A DNA stretch of 64,000 nucleotides from Haliotis asinina (taxonomy: Eukaryota > Mollusca > Gastropoda > Lepetellida > Haliotidae), in NCBI RefSeq assembly GCF_037392515.1, contig NC_090280.1:18850001-18914000 (forward strand), in the 5' to 3' direction. Positions 34,001-49,000 of the stretch are shown piece after piece. The notes below the pieces were generated by a model that searched no databases, was not told the DNA's origin, and saw nothing but the letters and a program-made list of their open reading frames with translations. A program made the translations under genes and the position numbers. Within the stretch, counting starts at the first letter, position 1, and each line of letters begins with the position of its first letter.

Positions 34001-37000
34001 TGTGTACTGATCACGACCACTGCTGTGTACTGATCACGACCACTGCTGTGTACTGATCACGACCACTGCTGTGTACTGATCACGACCACTGCTGTGTACT
34101 GATCACGACCACTGCTGTGTACTGATCACCACCACTGCTGTGTACTGATCACCACCACTGCTGTGTACTGATCACGACCACTGCTGTTTACTGATCACGA
34201 CCACTGCTGTGTACTGATCACCACCACTGCTGTGTACTGATCACGACCACTGCTGTTTACTGACCACGACCACTGCTGTTTACTGATCACGACCACTGCT
34301 GTGTACTGATCACCACCACTGCTGTGTACTGATCACGACCACTGCTGTGTACTGATCACGACCACTGCTATGTACTGATCACGACCACTGCTGTGTACTG
34401 ATCACCACCACTGCTGTGTACTGATCACGACCACTGCTGTGTACTGATCACCACCACTGCTGCGTACTGATCACCACCACTGCTGCGTACTGATCACCAC
34501 TACTGCTGTGTACTGATCACCACCACTGCTGCGTACTGATCACCACCACTGCTGCGTACTGATCACGACCACTGCTGTGTACTGATCACGACCACTGCTG
34601 TGTACTGATCACCACCACTGCTGTGTACTGATCACGACCACTGCTGTTTACTGATCACCACTACTGCTGTGTACTGATCACCACCACTGCTGTGTACTGA
34701 TCACCACCACTGCTGTGTACTGATCACCACCACTGCTGTGTACTGATCACCACCACTGCTGTGTACTGATCACGACCACTGCTGTGTACTGATCACCACC
34801 ACTGCTGTGTACTGATCACCACCACTGCTGTGTACTGATCACGACCACTGCTGTGTACTGATCACCACCACTGCTGTGTACTGATCACGACCACTGCTGT
34901 GTACTGATCACCACCACTGCTGTGTACTGATCACCACCACTGCTGTGTACTGATCACGACCACTGCTGTGTACTGATCACCACCACTGCTGTGTACTGAT
35001 CACCACCACTGCTGTGTACTGATCACCACCACTGCTGTGTACTGATCACCACCACTGCTGTGTACTGATCACCACCACTGCTGTGTACTGATCACCACCA
35101 CTGCTGTGTACTGATCACGACCACTGCTGTGTACTGATCACCACCACTGCTGTGTACTGATCACCACCACTGCTGTGTACTGATCACCACCACTGCTGTG
35201 TACTGATCACCACCACTGCTGTGTACTGATCACCACCACTGCTGTGTACTGATCACCACCACTGCTGTGTACTGATCACGACCACTGCTGTGTACTGATC
35301 ACCACCACTGCTGTGTACTGATCACCACCACTGCTGTGTACTGATCACCACCACTGCTGTGTACTGATCACGACCACTGCTGTGTACTGATCACCACCAC
35401 TGCTGTGTACTGATCACGACCACTGCTGTGTACTGATCACCACCACTGCTGTGTACTGATCACGACCACTGCTGTGTACTGATCACCACCACTGCTGTGT
35501 ACTGATCACCACCACTGCTGTGTACTGATCACGACCACTGCTGTGTACTGATCACCACCACTGCTGTGTACTGATCACGACCACTGCTGTGTACTGATCA
35601 CCACCACTGCTGTGTACTGATCACGACCACTGCTGTGTACTGATCACCACCACTGCTGTGTACTGATCACGACCACTGCTGTGTACTGATCACCACCACT
35701 GCTGTGTACTGATCACGACCACTGCTGTGTACTGATCACGACCACTGCTGTGTACTGATCACCACCACTGCTGTGTACTGATCACCACCACTGCTGTGTA
35801 CTGATCACGACCACTGCTGTGTACTGATCACCACCACTGCTGTGTACTGATCACCACCACTGCTGTGTACTGATCACCACCACTGCTGTGTACTGATCAC
35901 CACCACTGCTGTGTACTGATCACCACCACTGCTGTGTACTGATCACCACCACTGCTGTGTACTGATCACCACCACTGCTGTGTACTGATCACCACCACTG
36001 CTGTGTACTGATCACCACCACTGCTGTGTACTGATCACCACCACTGCTCTGTACTGATCACGACCACTGCTGTGTACTGATCACCACCACTGCTGTGTAC
36101 TGATCACCACCACTGCTGTGTACTGATCACCACCACTGCTGTGTACTGATCACCACCACTGCTGTGTACTGATCACGACCACTGCTGTGTACTGATCACC
36201 ACCACTGCTGTGTACTGATCACCACCACTGCTGTGTACTGATCACCACCACTGCTGTGTACTGATCACCACCACTGCTGTGTACTGATCACCACCACTGC
36301 TGTGTACTGATCACGACCACTGCTGTGTACTGATCACGACCACTGCTGTGTACTGATCACGACCACTGCTGTGTACTGATCACGACCACTGCTGTGTACT
36401 GATCACGACCACTGCTGTGTACTGATCACGACCACTGCTGTGTACTGATCACGACCACTGCTGTGTACTGATCACCACCACTGCTGTGTACTGATCACGA
36501 CCACTGCTGTGTACTGATCACCACCACTGCTGTGTACTGATCACGACCACTGCTGTGTACTGATCACCACCACTGCTGTGTACTGATCACCACCACTGCT
36601 GTGTACTGATCACCACCACTGCTGTGTACTGATCACCACCACTGCTGTGTACTGATCACGACCACTGCTGTGTACTGATCACCACCACTGCTGTGTACTG
36701 ATCACCGACCACTGCTGTGTACTGATCACCACCACTGCTGTGTACTGATCACGACCACTGCTGTGTACTGATCACCACCACTGCTGTGTACTGATCACGA
36801 CCACTGCTGTGTACTGATCAACCACCACTGCTGTGTACTGATCACGACCACTGCTGTGTACTGATCACACCACTGCTGTGTACTGATCACCGACCACTGC
36901 TGTGTACTGATCACCACCACTGCTGTGTACTGATCACGACCACTGCTGTGTACTGATCACCACCACTGCTGTGTACTGATCACGACCACTGCTGTGTACT

Positions 37001-40000
37001 GATCACCACCACTGCTGTGTACTGATCACCACCACTGCTGTGTACTGATCACCACCACTGCTGTGTACTGATCACCACCACTGCTGTGTACTGATCACCA
37101 CCACTGCTGTGTACTGATCACCACCACTGCTGTGTACTGATCACCACCACTGCTGTGTACTGATCACCACCACTGCTGTGTACTGATCACCACCACTGCT
37201 GTGTACTGATCACCACCACTGCTGTGTACTGATCACGACCACTGCTGTGTACTGATCACGACCACTGCTGTGTACTGATCACCACCACTGCTGTGTACTG
37301 ATCACGACCACTGCTGTGTACTGATCACGACCACTGCTGTGTACTGATCACCACCACTGCTGTGTACTGATCACCACCACTGCTGTGTACTGATCACGAC
37401 CACTGCTGTGTACTGATCACCACCACTGCTGTGTACTGATCACCACCACTGCTGTGTACTGATCACCACCATGCTGTGTACTGATCACCACCACTGCTGT
37501 GTACTGATCACCACCACTGCTGTGTACTGATCACGACCACTGCTGTGTACTGATCACCACCACTGCTGTGTACTGATCACCACCACTGCTGTGTACTGAT
37601 CACCACCACTGCTGTGTACTGATCACGACCACTGCTGTGTACTGATCACCACCACTGCTGTGTACTGATCACCACCACTGCTGTGTACTGATCACCACCA
37701 CTGCTGTGTACTGATCACGACCACTGCTGTGTACTGATCACGACCACTGCTGTGTACTGATCACCGACCACTGCTGTGTACTGATCACGACCACTGCTGT
37801 GTACTGATCACGACCACTGCTGTGTACTGATCACCACCACTGCTGTGTACTGATCACCACCACTGCTGTGTACTGATCACCACCACTGCTGTGTACTGAT
37901 CACCACCACTGCTGTGTACTGATCACGACCACTGCTGTGTACTGATCACGACCACTGCTGTGTACTGATCACGACCACTGCTGTGTACTGATCACGACCA
38001 CTGCTGTGTACTGATCACGACCACTGCTGTGTACTGATCACGACCACTGCTGTGTACTGATCACGACCACTGCTGTGTACTGATCACCACCACTGCTGTG
38101 TACTGATCACGACCACTGCTGTGTACTGATCACGACCACTGCTGTGTACTGATCACCACCACTGCTGTGTACTGATCACGACCACTGCTGTGTACTGATC
38201 ACCACCACTGCTGTGTACTGATCACCACCACTGCTGTGTACTGATCACCACCACTGCTGTGTACTGATCACGACCACTGCTGTGTACTGATCACGACCAC
38301 TGCTGTGTACTGATCACGACCACTGCTGTGTACTGATCACGACCACTGCTGTGTACTGATCACGACCCACTGCTGTGTACTGATCACCACCACTGCTGTG
38401 TACTGATCACCACCACTGCTGTGTACTGATCACCAGCACTGCTGTGTACTGATCACCACCACTGCTGTGTACTGATCACCAGCACTGCTGTGTACTGATC
38501 ACCACCACTGCTGTGTACTGATCACCACCACTGCTGTGTACTGATCACCACCACTGCTGTGTACTGATCACCACCACTGCTGTGTACTGATCACGACCAC
38601 TGCTGTGTACTGATCACGACCACTGCTGTGTACTGATCACCACCACTGCTGTGTACTGATCACCACCACTGCTGTGTACTGATCACCACCACTGCTGTGT
38701 ACTGATCACCACCACTGCTGTGTACTGATCACCACCACTGCTGTGTACTGATCACCACCACTGCTGTGTACTGATCACGACCACTGCTGTGTACTGATCA
38801 CGACCACTGCTGTGTACTGATCACGACCACTGCTGTGTACTGATCACCACCACTGCTGTGTACTGATCACCACCACTGCTGTGTACTGATCACCACCACT
38901 GCTGTGTACTGATCACCACCACTGCTGTGTACTGATCACGACCACTGCTGTGTACTGATCACCACCACTGCTGTGTACTGATCACCACCACTGCTGTGTA
39001 CTGATCACGACCACTGCTGTGTACTGATCACCACCACTGCTGTGTACTGATCACGACCACTGCTGTGTACTGATCACCACCACTGCTGTGTACTGATCAC
39101 GACCACTGCTGTGTACTGATCACCACCACTGCTGTGTACTGATCACCACCACTGCTGTGTACTGATCACGACCACTGCTGTGTACTGATCACCACCACTG
39201 CTGTGTACTGATCACCGACCACTGCTGTGTACTGATCACCACCACTGCTGTGTACTGATCACGACCACTGCTGTGTACTGATCACCACCACTGCTGTGTA
39301 CTGATCACGACCACTGCTGTGTACTGATCACCACCACTGCTGTGTACTGATCACGACCACTGCTGTGTACTGATCACCACCACTGCTGTGTACTGATCAC
39401 CACCACTGCTGTGTACTGATCACGACCACTGCTGTGTACTGATCACCACCACTGCTGTGTACTGATCACGACCACTGCTGTGTACTGATCACCACCACTG
39501 CTGTGTACTGATCACGACCACTGCTGTGTACTGATCACCACCACTGCTGTGTACTGATCACCACCACTGCTGTGTACTGATCACGACCACTGCTGTGTAC
39601 TGATCACCACCACTGCTGTGTACTGATCACCACCACTGCTGTGTACTGATCACGACCACTGCTGTGTACTGATCACGACCACTGCTGTGTACTGATCACC
39701 ACCACTGCTGTGTACTGATCACCACCACTGCTGTGTACTGATCACCACCACTGCTGTGTACTGATCACCACCACTGCTGTGTACTGATCACCACCACTGC
39801 TGTGTACTGATCACCACCACTGCTGTGTACTGATCACCACCACTGCTGTGTACTGATCACGACCACTGCTGTGTACTGATCACGACCACTGCTGTGTACT
39901 GATCACGACCACTGCTGTGTACTGATCACCGACCACTGCTGTGTACTGATCACCACCACTGCTGTGTACTGATCACCACCACTGCTGTGTACTGATCACC

Positions 40001-43000
40001 ACCACTGCTGTGTACTGATCACCACCACTGCTGTGTACTGATCACGACCACTGCTGTGTACTGATCACGACCACTGCTGTGTACTGATCACCACAACTGC
40101 TGTGTACTGATCACCACCACTGCTGTGTACTGATCACCACCACTGCTGTGTACTGATCACGACCACTGCTGTGTACTGATCACGACCACTGCTGTGTACT
40201 GATCACGACCACTGCTGTGTACTGATCACGACCACTGCTGTGTACTGATCACGACCACTGCTGTGTACTGATCACGACCACTGCTGTGTACTGATCACGA
40301 CCACTGCTGTGTACTGATCACCACCACTGCTGTGTACTGATCACCACCACTGCTGTGTACTGATCACGACCACTGCTGTGTACTGATCCCGACCACTGCT
40401 GTGTACTGATCACCACCACTGCTGTGTACTGATCACCACCACTGCTGTGTACTGATCACCACCACTGCTGTGTACTGATCACCACCACTGCTGTGTACTG
40501 ATCACCACCACTGCTGTGTACTGATCACGACCACTGCTGTGTACTGATCACGACCACTGCTGTGTACTGATCACCACCACTGCTGTGTACTGATCACGAC
40601 CACTGCTGTGTACTGATCACCGACCACTGCTGTGTACTGATCACCACCACTGCTGTGTACTGATCACCGACCACTGCTGTGTACTGATCACCACCACTGC
40701 TGTGTACTGATCACCACCACTGCTGTGTACTGATCACGACCACTGCTGTGTACTGATCACGACCACTGCTGTGTACTGATCACCGACCACTGCTGTGTAC
40801 TGATCACCACCACTGCTGTGTACTGATCACCACCACTGCTGTGTACTGATCACCACCACTGCTGTGTACTGATCACCACCACTGCTGTGTACTGATCACC
40901 ACCACTGCTGTGTACTGATCACGCACCACTGCTGTGTACTGATCACGACCACTGCTGTGTACTGATCACCACCACTGCTGTGTACTGATCACCACCACTG
41001 CTGTGTACTGATCACCACCACTGCTGTGTACTGATCACCACCACTGCTGTGTACTGATCACCGACCACTGCTGTGTACTGATCACGACCACTGCTGTGTA
41101 CTGATCACCACCACTGCTGTGTACTGATCACCGACCACTGCTGTGTACTGATCACCACCACTGCTGTGTACTGATCACCACCACTGCTGTGTACTGATCA
41201 CCACCACTGCTGTGTACTGATCACGACCACTGCTGTGTACTGATCACGACCACTGCTGTGTACTGATCACCGACCACTGCTGTGTACTGATCACCACCAC
41301 TGCTGTGTACTGATCACGACCACTGCTGTGTACTGATCACCACCACTGCTGTGTACTGATCACCACCACTGCTGTGTACTGATCACCGACCACTGCTGTG
41401 TACTGATCACCGACCACTGCTGTGTACTGATCACGACCACTGCTGTGTACTGATCACCACCACTGCTGTGTACTGATCACCGACCACTGCTGTGTACTGA
41501 TCACGACCACTGCTGTGTACTGATCACCACCACTGCTGTGTACTGATCACGACCACTGCTGTGTACTGATCACGACCACTGCTGTGTACTGATCACGACC
41601 ACTGCTGTGTACTGATCACCACCACTGCTGTGTACTGATCACCACCACTGCTGTGTACTGATCACGACCACTGCTGTGTACTGATCACGACCACTGCTGT
41701 GTACTGATCACCACCACTGCTGTGTACTGATCACGACCACTGCTGTGTACTGATCACCACCACTGCTGTGTACTGATCACCACCACTGCTGTGTACTGAT
41801 CACCACCACTGCTGTGTACTGATCACCACCACTGCTGTGTACTGATCACCGACCACTGCTGTGTACTGATCACCACCACTGCTGTGTACTGATCACGACC
41901 ACTGCTGTGTACTGATCACCACCACTGCTGTGTACTGATCACGACCACTGCTGTGTACTGATCACGACCACTGCTGTGTACTGATCACGCACCACTGCTG
42001 TGTACTGATCACCACCACTGCTGTGTACTGATCACCACCACTGCTGTGTACTGATCACGACCACTGCTGTGTACTGATCACCGACCACTGCTGTGTACTG
42101 ATCACGACCACTGCTGTGTACTGATCACGACCACTGCTGTGTACTGATCACGACCACTGCTGTGTACTGATCACGACCACTGCTGTGTACTGATCACGAC
42201 CACTGCTGTGTACTGATCACGACCACTGCTGTGTACTGATCACGACCACTGCTGTGTACTGATCACCACCACTGCTGTGTACTGATCACGACCACTGCTG
42301 TGTACTGATCACGACCACTGCTGTGTACTGATCACGACCACTGCTGTGTACTGATCACGACCACTGCTGTGTACTGATCACGACCACTGCTGTGTACTGA
42401 TCACCGACCACTGCTGTGTACTGATCACGACCACTGCTGTGTACTGATCACGCACCACTGCTGTGTACTGATCACGACCACTGCTGTGTACTGATCACGA
42501 CCACTGCTGTGTACTGANNNNNNNNNNNNNNNNNNNNNNNNNNNNNNNNNNNNNNNNNNNNNNNNNNNNNNNNNNNNNNNNNNNNNNNNNNNNNNNNNNN
42601 NNNNNNNNNNNNNNNNNACTGATCACCACGCACCTGGCGTGTACTGATCACCACTACTGGCTGTGTACGATGATCACCTCCACTGCTGTGTACTGAACAC
42701 CACCTACTGCTGTGTACTGATCACCACCACTGCTGTGTAACTGATCACCACCACTGCTGATCCCACCACTGCTGTGTACTGATCACCGACCACTGCGCGT
42801 GTACTGATCACCACCACTGCTGTGTACTGATCACCACCACTGCTGTGTACTGATCACGACCACTGCTGTGTACTGATCACCACCACTGCTGTGTACTGAT
42901 CACCACCACTGCTGTGTACTGATCACCACCACTGCTGTGTACTGATCACGACCACTGCTGTGTACTGATCACCACTACTGCTGTGTACTGATCACCACCA

Positions 43001-46000
43001 CTGCTGTGTACTGATCACGACCACTGCTGTGTACTGATCACGACCACTGCTGGTGTACTGATCACCACCACTGCTGTGTACTGATCACGACCACTGCTGT
43101 TGTACTGATCACCACCACTGCTGTGTACTGATCACCGACCACTGCTGTGTACTGATCACCACCACTGCTGTGTACTGATCACCACCACTGCTGTGTACTG
43201 ATCACCACCACTGCTGTGTACTGATCACCGACCACTGCTGTGTACTGATCACCACCACTGCTGTGTACTGATCACGACCACTGCTGTGTACTGATCACCA
43301 CCACTGCTGTGTACTGATCACCACCACTGCTGTGTACTGATCACGACCACTGCTGTGTACTGATCACGACCACTGCTGTGTACTGATCACCACCACTGCT
43401 GTGTACTGATCACACCACTGCTGTGTCTGATCACCACCTTGCTGTGTACTGATCACGACCACTGCTGTGTACTGATCACCGACCACTGCTGTGTACTGAT
43501 CACGACCACTGCTGTGTACTGATCACGACCACTGCTGTGTACTGATCACGACCACTGCTGTGTACTGATCACGACCACTGCTGTGTACTGATCACGACCA
43601 CTGCTGTGTACTGATCACCACCACTGCTGTGTACTGATCACGACCACTGCTGTGTACTGATCACGACCACTGCTGTGTACTGATCACGACCACTGCTGTG
43701 TACTGATCACCACCACTGCTGTGTACTGATCACGACCACTGCTGTGTACTGATCACGACCACTGCTGTGTACTGATCACGACCACTGCTGTGTACTGATC
43801 ACGACCACTGCTGTGTACTGATCACGACCACTGCTGTGTACTGATCACGACCACTGCTGTGTACTGATCACGACCACTGCTGTGTACTGATCACGACCAC
43901 TGCTGTGTACTGATCACGACCACTGCTGTGTACTGATCACCACACTGCTGTGTACTGATCACGACCACTGCTGTGTACTGATCACGACCACTGCTGTGTA
44001 CTGATCACGACCACTGCTGTGTACTGATCACGACCACTGCTGTGTACTGATCACGACCACTGCTGTGTACTGATCACGACCACTGCTGTGTACTGATCAC
44101 GACCACTGCTGTGTACTGATCACGACCACTGCTGTGTACTGATCACGACCACTGCTGTGTACTGATCACGACCACTGCTGTGTACTGATCACGACCACTG
44201 CTGTGTACTGATCACGACCACTGCTGTGTACTGATCACGACCACTGCTGTGTACTGATCACGACCACTGCTGTGTACTGATCACCACCACTGCTGTGTAC
44301 TGATCACGACCTACTGCTGTGTACTGATCACGACCACTGCTGTGTACTGATCACGACCACTGCTGTGTACTGATCACGACCACTGCTGTGTACTGATCAC
44401 GACCACTGCTGTGTACTGATCACCACTACTGCTGTGTACTGATCACGACCACTGCTGTGTACTGATCACGACCACTGCTGTGTACTGATCACGACCACTG
44501 CTGTGTACTGATCACACCACTGCTGTGTACTGATCACGACTACTGCTGTGTACTGGATCACGACCACTGCTGTGTACTGATCACGACCACTGCTGTGTAC
44601 TGATCACCACCACTGCTGTGTACTGATCACGACCACTGCTGTGTACTGATCACCACCACTGCTGTGTACTGATCACCACCACTGCTGTGTACTGATCACC
44701 GACTACTGCTGTGTACTGATCACGCACCACTGCTGTGTACTGATCACGACCACTGCTGTGTACTGATCACCACCACTGCTGTGTACTGATCACGACCACT
44801 GCTGTAGTACTGATCACCACCACTGCTGTGTACTGATCACGACCACTGCTGTGTACTGATCACCGACCACTGCTGTGTACTGATCACCACCACTGCTGTG
44901 TACTGATCACCACTACTTGCTGTGTACTGATCACCACCACTGCTGTGTACTGATCACACCACTGCTGTGTACTGATCACCGACCACTTCTGTGTACTGAT
45001 CACCACCACTGCTGTAGTACTGATCACCACCACTGCTGTGTACTGATCACACCACTGCTGTGTACTGATCACCACCACTGCTGTGTACTGATCACGACCA
45101 CTGCTGTGTACTGATCACCACTACTGCTGTGTACTGATCACCACCACTGCTGTGTACTGATCACCACCACTGCTGTGTACTGATCACCACCACTGCTGTG
45201 TACTGATCACCACCACTGCTGTGTACTGATCACGACCACTGCTGTGTACTGATCACCACCACTGCTGTGTACTGATCACGACCACTGCTGTATACTGATC
45301 ACCACCACTGCTGTGTACTGATCACGACCACTGCTGTGTACTGATCACGCACCACTGCTGTGTACTGATCACCACCACTGCTGTGTACTGATCACGACCA
45401 CTGCTGTGTACTGATCACGACCACTGCTGTGTACTGATCACGACCACTGCTGTGTACTGATCACGACCACTGCTGTGTACTGATCACCACCACTGCTGTG
45501 TACTGTCACCACCACTGCTGTGTACTGATCACGACCACTGCTGTGTACTGATCACCACTACTGCTGTGTACTGATCACCACCACTGCTGTGTACTGATCA
45601 CCACCACTGCTGTGTACTGATCACCACCACTGCTGTGTACTGATCACGACCACTGCTGTGTACTGATCACGACCACTGCTGTGTACTGATCACGACCACT
45701 GCTGTGTACTGATCACGACCACTGCTGCTGTGTACTGATCACGACCACTGCTGTGTACTGATCACGACCACTGCTGTGTACTGATCACGACCACTGCTGT
45801 GTACTGATCACGACCACTGCTGTGTACTGATCACGACCACTGCTGTGTACTGATCACGACCACTTGCTGTGTACTGATCACCACCACTGCTGTGTACTGA
45901 TCACGACCACTGCTGTGTACTGATCACGACCACTGCTGTGTACTGATCACGACCACTGCTGTGTACTGATCACGACCACTGCTGTGTACTGATCACGACC

Positions 46001-49000
46001 ACTGCTGTGTACTGATCACGACCACTGCTGTGTACTGATCGCGACCACTGCTGTGTACTGATCACGACCACTGCTGTGTACTGATCACGACCACTGCTGT
46101 GTACTGATCACGACCACTGCTGTGTACTGATCGCGACCACTGCTGTGTACTGATCGCGACCACTGCTACTGATCACGACCACTGCTGTGTACTGATCGCG
46201 ACCACTGCTGTGTACTGATCACCACCACTGCTGTGTACTGATCACGACCACTGCTGTGTACTGATCACGACCACTGCTGTGTACTGATCACGACCACTGC
46301 TGTGTACTGATCACGACCACTGCTGTGTACTGATCACCACCACTGCTGTGTACTGATCACGACCACTGCTGTGTACTGATCACGACCACTGCTGTGTACT
46401 GATCACGACCACTGCTGTGTACTGATCACGACCACTGCTGTGTACTGATCACCACCACTGCTGTGTACTGATCACGACCACTGCTGTGTACTGATCACGA
46501 CCACTGCTGTGTACTGATCACGACCACTGCTGTGTACTGATCACGACCACTGCTGTGTACTGATCACCACCACTAGCTGTGTACTGATCACGAACTACTG
46601 CTGTGTACTGATCACGACCACTGCTGTGTACTGATCACGACCACTGCTGTGTACTGATCACGACCACTGCTGTGTACTGATCACCACTACTGCTGTGTAC
46701 TGATCACGACCACTGCTGTGTACTGATCACGACCACTGCTGTATACTGATCACCACCACTGCTGTGTACTGATCACGACCCTGCTGTGTACTGATCACCA
46801 CCACTGCTGTGTACTGATCACCACCACTGCTGTGTACTGATCACCACTACTGCTGTGTACTGATCACCACCACTGCTGTGTACTGATCACGACCACTGCT
46901 GTGTACTGATCACCACCACTTCTGTGTACTGATCACCACCACTGCTGTATACTGATCACCACCACTGCTGTGTACTGATCACGACCACTGCTGTGTACTG
47001 ATCACACCACTGCTGTGTACTGATCACGACCACTGCTGTGTACTGATCACCACTACTGCTGTGTACTGATCACCACCACTGCTGTGTACTGATCACCACC
47101 ACTGCTGTGTACTGATCACCACCACTTCTTGTACTGATCACCACTGCTGTATACTGATCACCACCACTGCTGTGTACTGATCACGACCATCTGCTGTCGT
47201 ACTGATCACCACCACTGCTGTGTACTGATCACGACCACTGCTGTGTACTGATCACCACTACTGCTGTGTACTGATCACCACCACTGCTGTGTACTGATCA
47301 CGACCACTGCTGTGTACTGATCACCACCACTTCTGTGTACTGATCACCAGCACTGCTGTGTACTGATCACCACCACTGCTGTGTACTGATCACCACCACT
47401 GCTGTGTACTGATCACGACCACTGCTGTATACTGATCACCATCACTGCTGTGTACTGATCACGACCACTGCTGTGTACTGATCACCACCACTGCTGTGTA
47501 CTGATCACCACCACTGCTGTGTACTGATCACGACCACTGCTGTGTACTGATCACGACCACTGCTGTGTACTGATCACGACCACTGCTGTGTACTGATCAC
47601 GACCACTGCTGTGTACTGATCACCACCACTGCTGTGTACTGATCACCACCACTGCTGTGTACTGATCACGACCACTGCTGTGTACTGATCACCACTACTG
47701 CTGTGTACTGATCACCACCACTTGCTGTGTACTGATCACCACCACTGCTGTGTACTGATCACCACCACTGCTGTGTACTGATCACAACCACTGCTGTGTA
47801 CTGATCACGACCACTGCTGTGTACTGATCACGACCACTGCTGTGTACTGATCACGACCACTGCTGTGTACTGATCACCACCACTGCTGTGTACTGATCAC
47901 GACCACTGCTGTGTACTGATCACGACCACTGCTGTGTACTGATCACGACCACTGCTGTGTACTGATCACGACCCAACTGCTGTGTACTGATCACGACCAC
48001 TGCTGTGTACTGATCACGACCACTGCTGTGTACTGATCACGACCACTGCTGTGTACTGATCACGACCACTGCTGTGTACTGATCACGACCACTGCTGTGT
48101 ACTGATCACGACCACTGCTGTGTACTGATCACGACCACTGCTGTGTACTGATCACGACCACTGCTGTGTACTGATCACGACCACTGCTGTGTACTGATCA
48201 CGACCACTGCTGTGTACTGATCACCACCACTGCTGTGTACTGATCACCACCACTGCTGTGTACTGATCACGACCACTGCTGTGTACTGATCACGACCACT
48301 GCTGTGTACTGATCACCACCACTGCTGTGTACTGATCACGACCACTGCTGTGTACTGATCACCACCACTGGCTGTGTACTGATCACGACCACTGCTGTGT
48401 ACTGATCACCACCACTGCTGTGTACTGATCACGACCACTGCTGTGTACTGATCACCACCACTGCTGTGTATTGATCACGACCACTGCTGTGTACTGATCA
48501 CGACCACTGCTGTGTACTGATCACGTACACTGCTGTGTACTGATCACTACCACTGCTGTGTACTGATCACTACCACTGCTTGTACTGATCACTCACCACT
48601 GCTGTTGTACTGATCACCACCACTGCTGTGTACTGATCACGACCACTGTTGTGTACTGATCACCACCACTGCTGTGTACTGATCACGACCATGCTGTGTA
48701 CTGATCACCACCACTGCTGTGTACTGATCACGACCACTGCTGTGTACTGATCACACCACTGCTGTGTACTGATCACGACCACTGCTGTGTACTGATCACG
48801 ACCACTGCTGTGTACTGATCACCGACCACTGCTGTGTACTGATCACTACCACTGCTGTGTACTGATCACTACCACTGCTATGTACTGATCACCACCACTG
48901 CTGTGTACTGATCACTACCACTGCTGTGTACTGATCACCACCACTGCTGTGTACTGATCACCACCACTGCTGTGTACTGATCACCACCACTGCTGCGTAC

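Noticed and set aside
44884-45114. Open frames on both strands within the satellite
   Set aside because: They arise only where indels near the gap shift the 23-bp phase; the canonical array has a stop on each strand in every unit.
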